Positions 33,782-43,707 of a stretch of 64,000 bases of DNA are shown one piece after another. The stretch comes from Candidatus Binatia bacterium (GTDB taxonomy: Bacteria > Desulfobacterota > Binatia > HRBIN30), in the NCBI GenBank assembly GCA_937925685.1, contig CALAMI010000015.1:168911-232910 (forward strand), read 5' to 3'. The notes below the pieces were generated by a model. The model saw nothing but the letters and a program-made list of their open reading frames with translations, did not search any database and was not told where the DNA came from. Every line of letters begins with the position of its first letter. Position 1 is the first letter of the stretch. The position numbers and the translations under genes were made by a program.

Positions 33782-34948
33782 TCACGCCGCCAAAAGCTCG
33801 TCGCGGGTTAACAGCCCCCGCTCGTATGCCAGTTCTGCATAGACCCGTTCGATTTTCCGGACCATCGCGAATGCAGAAAAGCGCTGCTCCACCTTGGCCC
33901 GTCCCCGGCGTCCGAACTCGTGCCACCTCGAAGGTTCCGCAATGATGCCGCGAAGAGCAGCGGCCAAAGCTTTCCAGTCCTTCGGTGGAACCAGAATCCC
34001 TGTGCTGCCGTGCTCCACGACCTCGCCCGTTCCTCCGACATCCGTAGCCACTACGGGTCTCTCCATGGCCATGGCTTCGAGAAGGGCATTGGACATACCC
34101 TCGTCATGAGAGGACAGGACGTAAACATCCATGGCCGAGTAAATTTCGGGCATGTCCTGCCGCCGCCCAGCAAGGGTAAGCTTGCGCTCCACACCCAACT
34201 CCTGCATTAACGCCCTTAACTCGCCAACTTCCTCCACCTCGCCAACAACGAGCCCATGAACCCGCGAATCATCGTGGGCTAGGTCAGCCACGGCACGCAC
34301 AAACTCTTCAACTCCTTTGCGGATTCGCTGCCGCGTCACGGTGCCAATGACGATCCGGTCTTCCGGAATCCCCAACCGGGTCTTGAAGCCGCCAGACTTC
34401 AACGGGCTGAATCGCCCTGTATCGATACCACTAGGCACCACGAACATTTTCTCTCGCGGGCAACCCTCGTGCTCATGGACGAATTCACGTACAGCATTGG
34501 CATTCACCATCACTTTATCCGCTAGAGCGTTGCCAATTTTGGCAGCCAGCAGCTGGCCGCCACGCAACTCGTGACAACCGCGGGTGCTACACAAAACGAG
34601 AGGCACGCGAGCCGTGCGTGCCGCTAAGCTACCAACGAGGTTTGCCCGCAGAAGGTAGTTATGGACGAGTTTGACCTGCTGCTGCCGAAGTAAGCGCGCC
34701 ACGGCAATCACACGCTTCGCCAGACTCAAGCCTTGAAAACCCAGCGACGCCTGCGGGCAAAACACCGGCACTCCTAGCTCACGAACATCTTCAAGCAGTG
34801 CGCCGCGACCGCTCAAGCAAACGAGCAGTGGATCGAAGCGCGGGCGGTCCAACAAGCGCAGGACTTGACGGAGATGCGTCTGCGTGCCCCCGACGATCAT
34901 CTCGTTAATGACGTAAGCAACCCGGATGGCTCGTCGCTCTATCGCCAC
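33782..34948 (-). CDS. family 4 glycosyltransferase
   Basis: 388 residues, GT-B fold. VAYVINEMIVGGTQTHLRQ is the acceptor-side loop, EKMFVVPSGIDTGRFSP the linker, IVIGTVTRQRIRKGVEEFV the donor-domain opening and SSHDEGMSNALLEAMAMERP the E-x7-E donor motif. Its first 10 bases overlap the last codons of the large beta-helix gene, so translation of a cytoplasmic glycosyltransferase is tied to that of a secreted protein. ATG 34948 is the only good start. Sugar and acceptor unknown. Confidence 0.92.
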   Translation of the reverse strand: MAIERRAIRVAYVINEMIVGGTQTHLRQVLRLLDRPRFDPLLVCLSGRGALLEDVRELGVPVFCPQASLGFQGLSLAKRVIAVARLLRQQQVKLVHNYLLRANLVGSLAARTARVPLVLCSTRGCHELRGGQLLAAKIGNALADKVMVNANAVREFVHEHEGCPREKMFVVPSGIDTGRFSPLKSGGFKTRLGIPEDRIVIGTVTRQRIRKGVEEFVRAVADLAHDDSRVHGLVVGEVEEVGELRALMQELGVERKLTLAGRRQDMPEIYSAMDVYVLSSHDEGMSNALLEAMAMERPVVATDVGGTGEVVEHGSTGILVPPKDWKALAAALRGIIAEPSRWHEFGRRGRAKVEQRFSAFAMVRKIERVYAELAYERGLLTRDELLAA

Positions 34949-37900
34949 GTTGGTATCCCTCCGTTAGGTGCGATTGGTGCATGGTATCCCAGGTCAGGTC
35001 GGTTGCGGTCGGGCGCGCGGTCGACCGTGGCACTGCGGCCAAGGAGCCCCAAGAGGCGAAGCTCGCCGATGCCTGCATCCCGCGCCGGGCTGGTGTATGA
35101 CACACGGTATGCCGTTGGTGGCGGACAGGCTGGTGGGCCCACGTGTAACTCCTCCTCGAATTGTGGCGGCACCGCCAGCTCCCCCGGGCCACTTACCCGA
35201 GCCTTGCTGTAGCCATCGCTGTTCAGATTGTAGCCCCACGGCACCACCCGCTGCGAGCCAACGTGAAGCATTGCTCCTGGCCCACCGTTGCCAGCGATCA
35301 CGTTGTTGGCCAAGCGTATCTGCGGGTGCGATCGTGCGCGGTCTACGGCCCATATCCCCCCACTCGTGTTCTGTGCAATCGTTGCATTCACGACTCGCAC
35401 GTACCCACTGCCACGCTTCGGTGTCAAGCGCACTCCCCAGCCGCGGTTTCCACAAAAAAGGTTGTTCATCAGGTCCACTGCACTAGCGGTACTCCACAAG
35501 CCGTCCCCTTCGTTGCCACAGAACACGCTGTGTCGAACCCACACTTCTTTGGCCGTGCCTAAGACGCGCAACCCCGAGTTGCGTGCATTGACGAGCCAGA
35601 GGCCATGAACCACCGCTGAGCCTCTCAACGTAAGCCCTCTTCTGCCGCCGAAGTCCAGCGTCACGGGGCCGGGAGCGTCTCCGGTGAGAAGGCCGGTTTC
35701 GTCTCCCCAAAGAATCAAGGTGGTTCCGTCGCCGGGCTTTCCACCCATACTCGACGTCGTCACGGAATATCGTCCGGGGCCGACCACAACCCATCCCGAC
35801 CCTTGCGTCAATTCCAGTGCCCGTTCAATCGAGCGAACTGCCCGCTCGGGGGTAGCACCATCGCTTCGGTCGTCGCCAGAACGACGAACAAAGATGGTTT
35901 GACCGACACGAACGTGCGGGTGAAAGAGCGGATAGTGGTAACCAGCATCTGCGGGCCCCAAGTCGGGAACGGCGTACTTCGACGTCGTTCCCCACCCCAA
36001 CCCATCAACAGTGTCGAAATCCAGGTCAACCGCAGCGCTAACCGTACCGTCCGGGCTCAGTTGTCGCAGTGTGAAGTCGTCGTCGGCAAAACCGTCGCCA
36101 CCCAGCACGCCGTCGACCCCAGCGGGGTTCTCAAATAAGGGATCGATAACGAGGTCACTATCCGAGCGAGGCGTGTTCCCGGCAAATGGCGTCCTTCCCC
36201 AGACAACGTTGTACGCTGACTCAAAGCCCTCCCTCGAGTTCAATTCTACCTGGATCTGTACGCCATTAGCGGCTGGAACGCGCTCGCCATTCTCCATCAC
36301 AATGTTGCGCCGTAGTGCGGAGTACGGAGCCGCTCCATCCGTCGCCCTCGTCCCCACCAGAATGCCATTTGCTCCATTCGCATAAATGGTGTTGCCCTCG
36401 ATCACCGAACGCTCACACCCTTGAAGCTGAATGCCGCCAGTGCCGTTGGCGTATACCAGGTTGTTACGCACCGTGACCTCATGGGCACCGGAAATCTCGA
36501 TACCCCGCCGATGATTCGAAAAAACGACGTTATCGATTACTTGGGCGCCATCCGCACCAGCGCGCACTTGAATCCCAGCTTGGCCTGCTCCAGTCACGTG
36601 AAAGCCGCGGACGGTAACGGGACCGCCATTTAAGAGGACAAAACCGGTGTCAAACCCCGAGGCGTCGACCAAAACGGGGCCAGGGACGTCGCCCGTGAGG
36701 AACCCACTTGAATCGCCCAGAAAAGTCACTCGCCCGCTCCAATTGCGGATCCGGATATCCCCTTCCCGATACGTACCCGGCCCGACCACCACGGTTACCC
36801 CAGCGACGGCTCTCTCGAACGCACTGCGAATGGAACTCAGTGCTGCCCACGGAGCCAGACCGCTATTTGTGTCCGAGCCGGCAGCCCGTACGAACAACGG
36901 CATTAAAGGTAACGGCACGGTTCGTACAAGCGAGCCAGCGTCAAGCCCATAGTGGAAGCCCACGTCAGCGCGCCCGGTGTCGGGAAGGCCATCGGCAGCC
37001 GTCGTACCACCACTGACCCCTAAGGTCGTTGCCAGATCCGAACCCGCGTCGACAGCCGGGCTGGTTTTCGGCTGACCGGTGCGACGATGGGCCAGCCGAA
37101 AATTGTCATCCTGAAACCCCTCCTCACCCAAAATCCCGTCGGGCCCCTCCGGACTGATGAACAGAGGCTGTTCCCGGATATCGAAGTCATTTCGGCGGGT
37201 ATCCGCTACATAACCATCCGGGTTCACGTTGAACCCGGAGACAAAATCCGCCATCGCCGAGCGTGCAATAGCCACCCCACCTTCCCTGTTCCCCGCAATG
37301 ATATTGTTCAGAACCCAGCCGCCCTCAATCGCAGTGGAGTCTGACGGCCCGTCAATGCGCAAGCCTCGCAGGCCGTTTCCATAAAGGGTGTTAAAAATGA
37401 CCACGGTTCTGCTGCTGGGCTCGCCTCCCACCCCGATCGCCAGACCCTCCCCACGATTGGCGTAAACCAGGTTATTCCCGACGTAGACCCGATCCGTCGA
37501 ACGAAGAACGATTCCCGACTGACGGTTGCTGAACACTCGGTTGTTCGCCAGCGTTCCCGATCGAGCGCCGCGGATAAACACTCCATCGGCCTCGTGTAGG
37601 CCCACGGTGTTATTGGCAATGTCTATCCAAGATGGAGACTGCCCAGTCAGGGAAATTCCCGGTCCCCCTGAATCCAAAATCTCGTTGTCGGAGATTGCGA
37701 CACTTCCTTCCGCCAAGATCTTCAGTGCTCCCGTTCCTAGAGTCCGCCATTGGCTCGAAGCCACCCGAACGGAGCGGGCGCCACCACGGTCGTCGCGTCC
37801 AATGGTTAAGCCTCTTCCCCCCAACCGGGCGACGCTCACGCGACGAATCTCCACACGCTCCACTTCGCGCAGATTCACTCCGTCTCCTGGGCTGTCCTGG

Positions 37901-39288
37901 ATCGTTACACCCGCAATGCGCACTGCCGTTGCCCCCTGAACAGACACGCCAACACCGCCGCTTTGAAAAACCTCCCCTTTTCGGATCCGCACGGAACGCA
38001 GTGGGCTGCCACTTGCATTCACGACGATGCCACCGCCGCTTGCATCCACCACTTCGTTGTTGATGAATTCCGCAGCATCCCCGCCGCTGACCACAATCCC
38101 GCTCCGACTCACCGTGTCGACGCGGTTTCCTGTCGCCTCCAAAACACGCACGGACTCAAACCGAATCCCGTTTCCCCCACAATTCGCAGCAGAGTTTCCC
38201 GCTGCCACTGCAGTTGCCGCTCCCTTGAAGAGAAAACAGTCGTCGGCGGTACGCTCCACGTGGTTGTTGCTCGCGAATACGCTCAGCACGTTATCACCGA
38301 CTCCCTCGAATGACGCGCCAGAACCGCCGACCTGACTCCAGCCAACTGCGCGGTTTCCCTGAAATCGAACCTCGCCCGAGCCAACCACAAGGAAAATTGT
38401 TTTTCCTGCGCCCTCGGCCACGTTGTTCTCGACCACCAAATCTTCAACTGGTTCCGTCACCCCTGTGCTCACGCCAGCGTTCACCGCCTGCTCTCCATTG
38501 GCCGATAAACGATTCTGACGAACCTCGAGCAAGGTCGAAGCGCGCAGCGCAATTCCCGCCCCTGAGTTATTGCGGATCTCATTTGCGGACACCTGTCCCC
38601 CTTGTACGAGCCGGAGAAAAACCCCTGGTCCCCCATTCGTTTCGACCTGATTGCCCGTAACGACCACAGTGGTTGTGGTTCCGTCACCCTCGATGGAAAT
38701 GCCGCCAGTACCATTCTCTCGAACTTCGCATTGTTCGATCCAGATCGCGCCGGCAACACTGCGCATGTCGATGCCTCTTTTCGCACTCCCGCGCAAGGAT
38801 ACACGGCGAACGGTTACGGCGGCGCTTGGCGTACCGTCCGCACTCGGTCGCACCTGGATTCCAGCGTCGCTGCCTCCCTCGACTCGAAGATCGACGATCT
38901 CGACAAACCTTCGGCCAAGGAGAAGAAAGCCGGTTGTTGCCGGTGGCGTAACCACAATGCGCACGGCTCCGGGTGGGTCCCCCGTAGCTTGCCCGGTTGG
39001 ATCCCCGCGAAACGTGATGCTGCGTCCACGAATCCCATTGCGCGCGGGGGCGATGTCTCCTTCTTCGTAGGTTCCCGGGCCAATAATCACGACCGTCCCT
39101 GGATTGGAAATTCTTCTTGCCGCGGCCCCAATGGTTCTCAAAGCCGTCGCCGGAGACCGGCCGTCAGCGCTGTCCTGACCCGAAGTGCGCACAAAAAACG
39201 TTTCGGCCTTCGACCCTTTGGGGACGAACGCCAGTGACATAAGTGCCAACAAGACCAGATGCACACTCACTGGCACTGGCCACCACAC
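34939..39288 (-). CDS. large secreted right-handed parallel beta-helix protein, three repeat units
   Basis: 1449 residues starting at GTG 39288. A signal peptide (PVSVHLVLLALMSLAFVPKG, then SKAETF) directs export. Three tandem units each open with the same pattern: FFVRTSGQDSADGRSPATAL, LFVRAAGSDTNSGLAPWAAL and IFVRRSGDDRSDGATPERAV, followed by VVIIGPGTYEEGDI-type strands and long runs of helix rungs such as NGGPGVFLRLVQGGQVSANE and NNLVYANRGEGLAIG (PbH1/NosD-like). Such folds occur in polysaccharide lyases, mannuronan epimerases and adhesins; I see no clear catalytic signature. Position inside a glycan operon suggests it acts on or binds the polymer. The end overlaps the GT4 gene by 10 bases. 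Confidence 0.88.
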   Translation of the reverse strand: MWWPVPVSVHLVLLALMSLAFVPKGSKAETFFVRTSGQDSADGRSPATALRTIGAAARRISNPGTVVIIGPGTYEEGDIAPARNGIRGRSITFRGDPTGQATGDPPGAVRIVVTPPATTGFLLLGRRFVEIVDLRVEGGSDAGIQVRPSADGTPSAAVTVRRVSLRGSAKRGIDMRSVAGAIWIEQCEVRENGTGGISIEGDGTTTTVVVTGNQVETNGGPGVFLRLVQGGQVSANEIRNNSGAGIALRASTLLEVRQNRLSANGEQAVNAGVSTGVTEPVEDLVVENNVAEGAGKTIFLVVGSGEVRFQGNRAVGWSQVGGSGASFEGVGDNVLSVFASNNHVERTADDCFLFKGAATAVAAGNSAANCGGNGIRFESVRVLEATGNRVDTVSRSGIVVSGGDAAEFINNEVVDASGGGIVVNASGSPLRSVRIRKGEVFQSGGVGVSVQGATAVRIAGVTIQDSPGDGVNLREVERVEIRRVSVARLGGRGLTIGRDDRGGARSVRVASSQWRTLGTGALKILAEGSVAISDNEILDSGGPGISLTGQSPSWIDIANNTVGLHEADGVFIRGARSGTLANNRVFSNRQSGIVLRSTDRVYVGNNLVYANRGEGLAIGVGGEPSSRTVVIFNTLYGNGLRGLRIDGPSDSTAIEGGWVLNNIIAGNREGGVAIARSAMADFVSGFNVNPDGYVADTRRNDFDIREQPLFISPEGPDGILGEEGFQDDNFRLAHRRTGQPKTSPAVDAGSDLATTLGVSGGTTAADGLPDTGRADVGFHYGLDAGSLVRTVPLPLMPLFVRAAGSDTNSGLAPWAALSSIRSAFERAVAGVTVVVGPGTYREGDIRIRNWSGRVTFLGDSSGFLTGDVPGPVLVDASGFDTGFVLLNGGPVTVRGFHVTGAGQAGIQVRAGADGAQVIDNVVFSNHRRGIEISGAHEVTVRNNLVYANGTGGIQLQGCERSVIEGNTIYANGANGILVGTRATDGAAPYSALRRNIVMENGERVPAANGVQIQVELNSREGFESAYNVVWGRTPFAGNTPRSDSDLVIDPLFENPAGVDGVLGGDGFADDDFTLRQLSPDGTVSAAVDLDFDTVDGLGWGTTSKYAVPDLGPADAGYHYPLFHPHVRVGQTIFVRRSGDDRSDGATPERAVRSIERALELTQGSGWVVVGPGRYSVTTSSMGGKPGDGTTLILWGDETGLLTGDAPGPVTLDFGGRRGLTLRGSAVVHGLWLVNARNSGLRVLGTAKEVWVRHSVFCGNEGDGLWSTASAVDLMNNLFCGNRGWGVRLTPKRGSGYVRVVNATIAQNTSGGIWAVDRARSHPQIRLANNVIAGNGGPGAMLHVGSQRVVPWGYNLNSDGYSKARVSGPGELAVPPQFEEELHVGPPACPPPTAYRVSYTSPARDAGIGELRLLGLLGRSATVDRAPDRNRPDLGYHAPIAPNGGIPTWR

Positions 39289-39325
39289 GATCGGACGACT
39301 TCAAAAAGTTCGGGCGGTCAGAACG

Positions 39326-39505
39326 TTAGAAAAGGGTGTAAATGAAAGGGCCGAGTGCGGAGCTATGCGCGGTGACCATCAACCCACCAAAGGCAAGCAG
39401 CACCAGCACCATGGGGATGAGCCACCAAAGCTTACGCTCCCATAAGAAGGCTACGAGCTCCCCTGCGATCCCCAGCCGACTTCTGATTCCGGATAAGAGT
39501 TTCAT
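39326..39505 (-). CDS. DUF5989 family small membrane protein
   Basis: 59 residues. A short basic N-terminus with GELVAFLWERKLWWLIPM leads into a single membrane helix LVLLAFGGLMVTAHSSALG and ends in APFIYTLF-like GPFIYTLF, the pattern of DUF5989 proteins (family length 50-60). They are usually found beside carbamoyltransferases and SGNH hydrolases, which are the two genes immediately upstream here. I use ATG 39505; the open frame to 39649 lies inside the SGNH gene. Sixteen bases separate it from the SGNH stop. Function unknown; possibly a membrane anchor or assembly factor for its neighbours. Confidence 0.85.
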   Translation of the reverse strand: MKLLSGIRSRLGIAGELVAFLWERKLWWLIPMVLVLLAFGGLMVTAHSSALGPFIYTLF

Positions 39506-39521
39506 GTTCGTTCGACTTCTT

Positions 39522-40697
39522 CTACGAGAGCGGAAAATTTGCAAGTAGGAACTTCCGCACCTCTTCCGCTGCAATCCTGTGGCCTTCCCGGGTCCAGTGG
39601 CCGTCATACCAGAAATGGAGCCGCTCTTTGCTCTTCTCGGCAGCAGCACGAAACGAGGGCGTCAAGCGCAGACACGGCACCCGACGCGTAGAACACCACT
39701 CCATCACCCATCGTTCTGGCTGCTCCAAGTCGAAGTGCTTGTGCTCCATCCCGGCGTAGGTAGCTAAGATCCTGTCCCAGGAAGCAGGATATACCTGCTC
39801 TCGACCAGCGGCAATCACGATCCCAAAGCGCGCTCCCATGAATTTTGCCGTTTCCTCCATCACCTCGAGTAACCGTGCCGTTCGTTGCCAAGCATCGAGC
39901 CAATCCTCGGCCGGGGGAACTTCGTACACGCCGAAATCCACCGGTAAGCCCTCGCGCATCGCCGGCATGCGAGGAGGAGGTACTCGAACCAATCCCAGTC
40001 GCTCGAGGGTGCTCAAAAAAGCGGGTCGCCGCGTCAACAAGAGTTGTCGGAGGAAGACGTAAGTCTTCGATCGACCGAGCAAAGCGTGGCCCGAATTTGT
40101 TGGAGGCTTGTTCGAGCTTACGTACAGCAAATTGCCCTCTTGGTCGTAAACCGGGGGCAAACCATCTTCGAGAGTCGGCGAGTTGTTCTTGATGTCGTTT
40201 CCTGGGTAAAAACTGAGCAAGACGACGTCTGGCTGGTACTTCTTGCCCTCTTCCTGCAACCAAAGCAGTTCGCTAGCCGTGCCCCAACCGCTAACCCCGG
40301 CCGCAATGACTTCCACGCGGTAGTTGGCGCCAACGCCTTCAAGGAGTCGTTCCAGGCGGCGAGTGAATACGTCCTCTAAGCGCACGTGCATGGCTTCGAC
40401 AAACGAGTCCCCAATCACCAAGATGCGCAATACACCCGGAGGTTTCGCATAAGGCCGGGGAAGATCACGTAACCCCTGGGGGTTGATCTGCACCGGGATC
40501 ACAAATTCACGTTCCTCTTGCGTCCACCATCCCCGCATCCCAGGTTTCAGTCGTACACCGGTCTTGGGGTCCGGTTCCCAAAAGCGATCGGGAACCAGGT
40601 GCAATGCCCGCACGCTCAGCTCGACTAAGCCGACGGCAAGCAGGAGACCCAGGACAACGAGCACGAAGCCAGCAACCAACTCCGATCTTTTACTCAC
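39522..40697 (-). CDS. SGNH/GDSL hydrolase-family protein with N-terminal anchor
   Basis: 391 residues. One N-terminal membrane segment (ELVAGFVLVVLGLLLAVGLV) and then a periplasmic SGNH domain: block I VIGDSFVEAMHV (S98), block II Gly in AAGVSGWGTASEL, block III Asn in SFYPGNDIKNN and block V DGHWTREGHRIAAE with the catalytic Asp/His. SGNH proteins in such clusters act as O-acetyltransferases or deacylases on glycans. ATGA overlap with the carbamoyltransferase stop. The trio carbamoyltransferase, SGNH and DUF5989 looks like one module. Confidence 0.88.
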   Translation of the reverse strand: MSKRSELVAGFVLVVLGLLLAVGLVELSVRALHLVPDRFWEPDPKTGVRLKPGMRGWWTQEEREFVIPVQINPQGLRDLPRPYAKPPGVLRILVIGDSFVEAMHVRLEDVFTRRLERLLEGVGANYRVEVIAAGVSGWGTASELLWLQEEGKKYQPDVVLLSFYPGNDIKNNSPTLEDGLPPVYDQEGNLLYVSSNKPPTNSGHALLGRSKTYVFLRQLLLTRRPAFLSTLERLGLVRVPPPRMPAMREGLPVDFGVYEVPPAEDWLDAWQRTARLLEVMEETAKFMGARFGIVIAAGREQVYPASWDRILATYAGMEHKHFDLEQPERWVMEWCSTRRVPCLRLTPSFRAAAEKSKERLHFWYDGHWTREGHRIAAEEVRKFLLANFPLS

Positions 40698-42472
40698 GGC
40701 TTTCGGATCAACGTGCGTCCGAGCACGAGTGCGTCCATGCCGCTGCGGCTAAACGTATGGAACGCGTTTGCGGGCGAAGTCACAATCGGCTCACCTTTAA
40801 GGTTGAACGAAGTGTTCATGACCACCGGCACACCCGTCGCGTGCCCAAAGCGCTCGATGAGCCGGTAGTACAAAGGGCTCTCCGAGCGATGAACGGCCTG
40901 GAGACGTGCGGAAGAATCCACGTGGGTGATGGCCGGCACCACGGAGCCTTGTCCGTCTTTGACCGGGACCACATAAAGCATGAACCTCGCTGGGTAGTGC
41001 CGCGGGGTGTCGGGTAAGTCGAAAAAGCGCTCAGCTTGTTCGGCGAGCACCGAGGGTGCGAATGGGCGAAACGGCTCGCGGAATTTAATCTTCACGTTAA
41101 CGATTTCCTTCATGTCAGCCCGCCGTGGGTCCGCCAGGATGCTGCGCGCCCCCAAAGCGCGGGGCCCCCATTCGAACCTGCCCTGAAACCAACCAATCAC
41201 GTGCCCCGCCAAGAGCTCTTCGACAACGGCATCGAGAAGCCGATCCTCGTCATCGAACGTGTGGTACGGCATCCCGCACTCACGGGCAAAATCAGCCGTC
41301 TCCCCGGTGCTAAACTCCTTGCCCCAATAAGCGTGTTGCATCACGAAGGAGCGCGGCTGACCCAGCACCTGATGGTGCGCATACAGTGCCGCGCCTAGAG
41401 CCCCGCCACCATCCCCAGCCGCAGGTTGAACGAACACCTCCCGGATCGGGGTTTCGCGAATGATGCGGCCATTGGCCACACTGTTCAGCGCGACTCCTCC
41501 GGCCATGCACAAGCGCTCGAGCCCGGTTTGGCGGTGAAGTTCGCGAACCATGGTGAGGACAATGTCCTCGGTCACTTTCTGAATGCTGGCAGCGATATCG
41601 GCGTAGTGCTGGTTTCGCTGAGCCATCGCCTCATAGTTTTTAGGTTTGGGCTCGAAATACGACGGGTAACCTGAACGTTCTGTAAAAAAATGCCAGGAGG
41701 GATCGCGGGGTTCGCCGAACAAGTCGACGAACTTCTGGTTGAAGGTCTGCGTCGACGAGTGGTGGAAGGAAAAGTAACTCATATCCAACCAAACGCCGCC
41801 GTCGGGGTCGAGCCGAACTAACTTGTACACCTTGTCGACGTATTTGGGCTCCCCGTAAGGGGCCATCCCCATCACCTTGTATTCGCCTTCGTTCACCTCG
41901 AAGCCGAGGAACGCCGTAAAAGCGCTGTACAGCAAGCCCACGGAATGCGGGAAATGGATTTCCCGCAGCAAGCGGATCGAGGTACCTTTGCCCACCCCCA
42001 TGGTGGCTGTCGCCCACTCACCGACACCGTCTACCGTAAGAATGGCAGCCTCTTCAAAAGGTGAGCAAAAAAATGCGCTTGCTGCATGGGACAAGTGATG
42101 TTCGCTGAAAAGAATTTTCTCCGGTGCAACCCCCAGCTCGGAGCGGATCAAATTCTTGACCCAGAGCTTGTCCAACAACCACGTGCTCATGGCATCGCCA
42201 AATACCTTCCAGCTTTTCGGCACAGCCTGCAGCGCGGTCATGAGGATCCGCTCGAACTTGACGAATGGTTTCTCGTAAAAGACCACGTAATCCAAATCTG
42301 CCGTGCGCAACCCGGCCTGCTCCAGGCAAAAGGCGATCGCCAAGCGCGGAAAGTCCGAATCGTGCTTCTTGCGGCTGAAACGCTCTTCCTCCGCGGCGGC
42401 AACCAGTTGGCCGTCGACCAATAACGCCGCAGCAGCGTCGTGATAAAAACAGGAAATACCCAAGATCCTCAT
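40694..42472 (-). CDS. carbamoyltransferase (NodU/CmcH/TobZ family)
   Basis: 592 residues, the usual size. Transfers the carbamoyl group of carbamoyl phosphate to a hydroxyl, through a carbamoyl-adenylate made in a YrdC-like domain. N-terminal ASKHA-type part: ILGISCFYHDAAAALLVDG, LSHAASAFFCSPFEEAAI and ILTVDGVGEW. Middle: LCMAGGVALNSVANGRI. The C-terminal half has GRFEWGPRALGARSILADPR and FREPFRPFAPSVL, and VPVVMNTSFNLKGEPIV near the end. In polysaccharide loci it carbamoylates sugars, as in Nod factors and some O-antigens. ATGA overlaps both with the upstream GT4 and the downstream SGNH gene. Confidence 0.93.
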   Translation of the reverse strand: MRILGISCFYHDAAAALLVDGQLVAAAEEERFSRKKHDSDFPRLAIAFCLEQAGLRTADLDYVVFYEKPFVKFERILMTALQAVPKSWKVFGDAMSTWLLDKLWVKNLIRSELGVAPEKILFSEHHLSHAASAFFCSPFEEAAILTVDGVGEWATATMGVGKGTSIRLLREIHFPHSVGLLYSAFTAFLGFEVNEGEYKVMGMAPYGEPKYVDKVYKLVRLDPDGGVWLDMSYFSFHHSSTQTFNQKFVDLFGEPRDPSWHFFTERSGYPSYFEPKPKNYEAMAQRNQHYADIAASIQKVTEDIVLTMVRELHRQTGLERLCMAGGVALNSVANGRIIRETPIREVFVQPAAGDGGGALGAALYAHHQVLGQPRSFVMQHAYWGKEFSTGETADFARECGMPYHTFDDEDRLLDAVVEELLAGHVIGWFQGRFEWGPRALGARSILADPRRADMKEIVNVKIKFREPFRPFAPSVLAEQAERFFDLPDTPRHYPARFMLYVVPVKDGQGSVVPAITHVDSSARLQAVHRSESPLYYRLIERFGHATGVPVVMNTSFNLKGEPIVTSPANAFHTFSRSGMDALVLGRTLIRKP

Positions 42473-43707
42473 CCGGTACGATTCTCCTCTAAAACGGAAC
42501 GGTACAAGCGCTCGAACTCTTCCACGTGACGCCCCACGTCAAAGCGCCGCATCGCCCAGCTTTTGGCCCGCTTTCCCATGGCTTGTCGAGCATTGGGGCT
42601 GCCTAGCAGTGTGGCAATTGCCTCCGCCAGAGGCGCCGCTTGACCCGGCGGAACGAGAAGTCCCGTCTTACCATGCTCGATCAATTCGGGAACCCCGCCG
42701 GCATTTGCGGCGACCACAGGCTTCGCGCTCATCATTCCTTCTAGGATTACCCGCCCAAACGGTTCTGGTCGTACCGATGTATGCACGAGAACATCGAGCG
42801 CGTTAACAATGTCCGCCACGTCCGCGCGAAACCCGGTTATGACGAGCCGATCGCTCACGCCCAACTCCTTCGCCCTCTCGCGAAGCACCTGAAAATAGCG
42901 TTCTCCCGCACGGTGCACGCCGCCCACGAGCACACCACGAATCTCCGGGATGCGCACCACCAGCTGGGCGAGGGCCTCCACAAACACCATCTGGCCCTTC
43001 CATTCTTGCACGTTCCCCACCACACCCACGAGCGGAGCACCTTCGGGAATTCCCAATTCCTGGCGCACCGCCGAAACGCTGCGTCGAGGCACGAAGTCAA
43101 CGGGGTCTAGAGCGTCGTAAATCACGATCTCTCGGCGACTGACAATGCCGTGCTGCTTACAGTGGTTGCGCACGGCCTCGGTCATGCACACGAGCGCCGC
43201 CACCCGTCGGGCCAGCCAACGCTCCCGTGCCGAGTACTTTTCGAAGCCCTTGACGTGACACACCGTAGGAATCCGCAAAATCCAGCATGCTAGCAGCGCA
43301 TCAAAGTTAGCCCTAAGCCCATTACCCGCATGAACGAGATCAGGCCGAAATGTGCGCAGCACCCTGAAGCAGCGTACCGCTGCTGGCAGCTCTTCCAACA
43401 CCGTAGCGCTCAAAATTCGCGCATGGTGCATGGCCGAACGGAGAAATGCTACCCGCCGCACACTGTGGTAAGCTTTCAGTCGCTGCAACCCATGCTCCTG
43501 CGGCAGACGCCGCCGCGAGAGGTGAAACACGGGCACACCCAGATCTCGCAAGTCCGCTTCGATAGTCTTCCGTTCGTACAGGGCCATGGCAAACTTGTAC
43601 CGCCGACGATCGAACCCGCGGATCATGTGGTACAGACCCGTCAGCGACCCGCCCACGACACCGCCACTAGAGGCTTCGACCACGAGCACCCGCACCGCGT
43701 CAGTCAT
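42469..43707 (-). CDS. family 4 glycosyltransferase
   Basis: 412 residues. N-terminal ASSGGVVGGSLTGLYHMIRG is the acceptor loop; VGNVQEWKGQMVFVEALAQ and FRADVADIVNALDVLVHTSV lead to RPEPFGRVILEGMMSAKPVV with the E-x7-E-like donor motif. I chose ATG 43707 with GGAAGG upstream and an 8-base overlap with the HprK-like gene; the longer frame (to 43734) starts deeper inside that gene. Retaining glycosyltransferase of the polysaccharide locus, sugar unknown. Confidence 0.92.
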   Translation of the reverse strand: MTDAVRVLVVEASSGGVVGGSLTGLYHMIRGFDRRRYKFAMALYERKTIEADLRDLGVPVFHLSRRRLPQEHGLQRLKAYHSVRRVAFLRSAMHHARILSATVLEELPAAVRCFRVLRTFRPDLVHAGNGLRANFDALLACWILRIPTVCHVKGFEKYSARERWLARRVAALVCMTEAVRNHCKQHGIVSRREIVIYDALDPVDFVPRRSVSAVRQELGIPEGAPLVGVVGNVQEWKGQMVFVEALAQLVVRIPEIRGVLVGGVHRAGERYFQVLRERAKELGVSDRLVITGFRADVADIVNALDVLVHTSVRPEPFGRVILEGMMSAKPVVAANAGGVPELIEHGKTGLLVPPGQAAPLAEAIATLLGSPNARQAMGKRAKSWAMRRFDVGRHVEEFERLYRSVLEENRTG

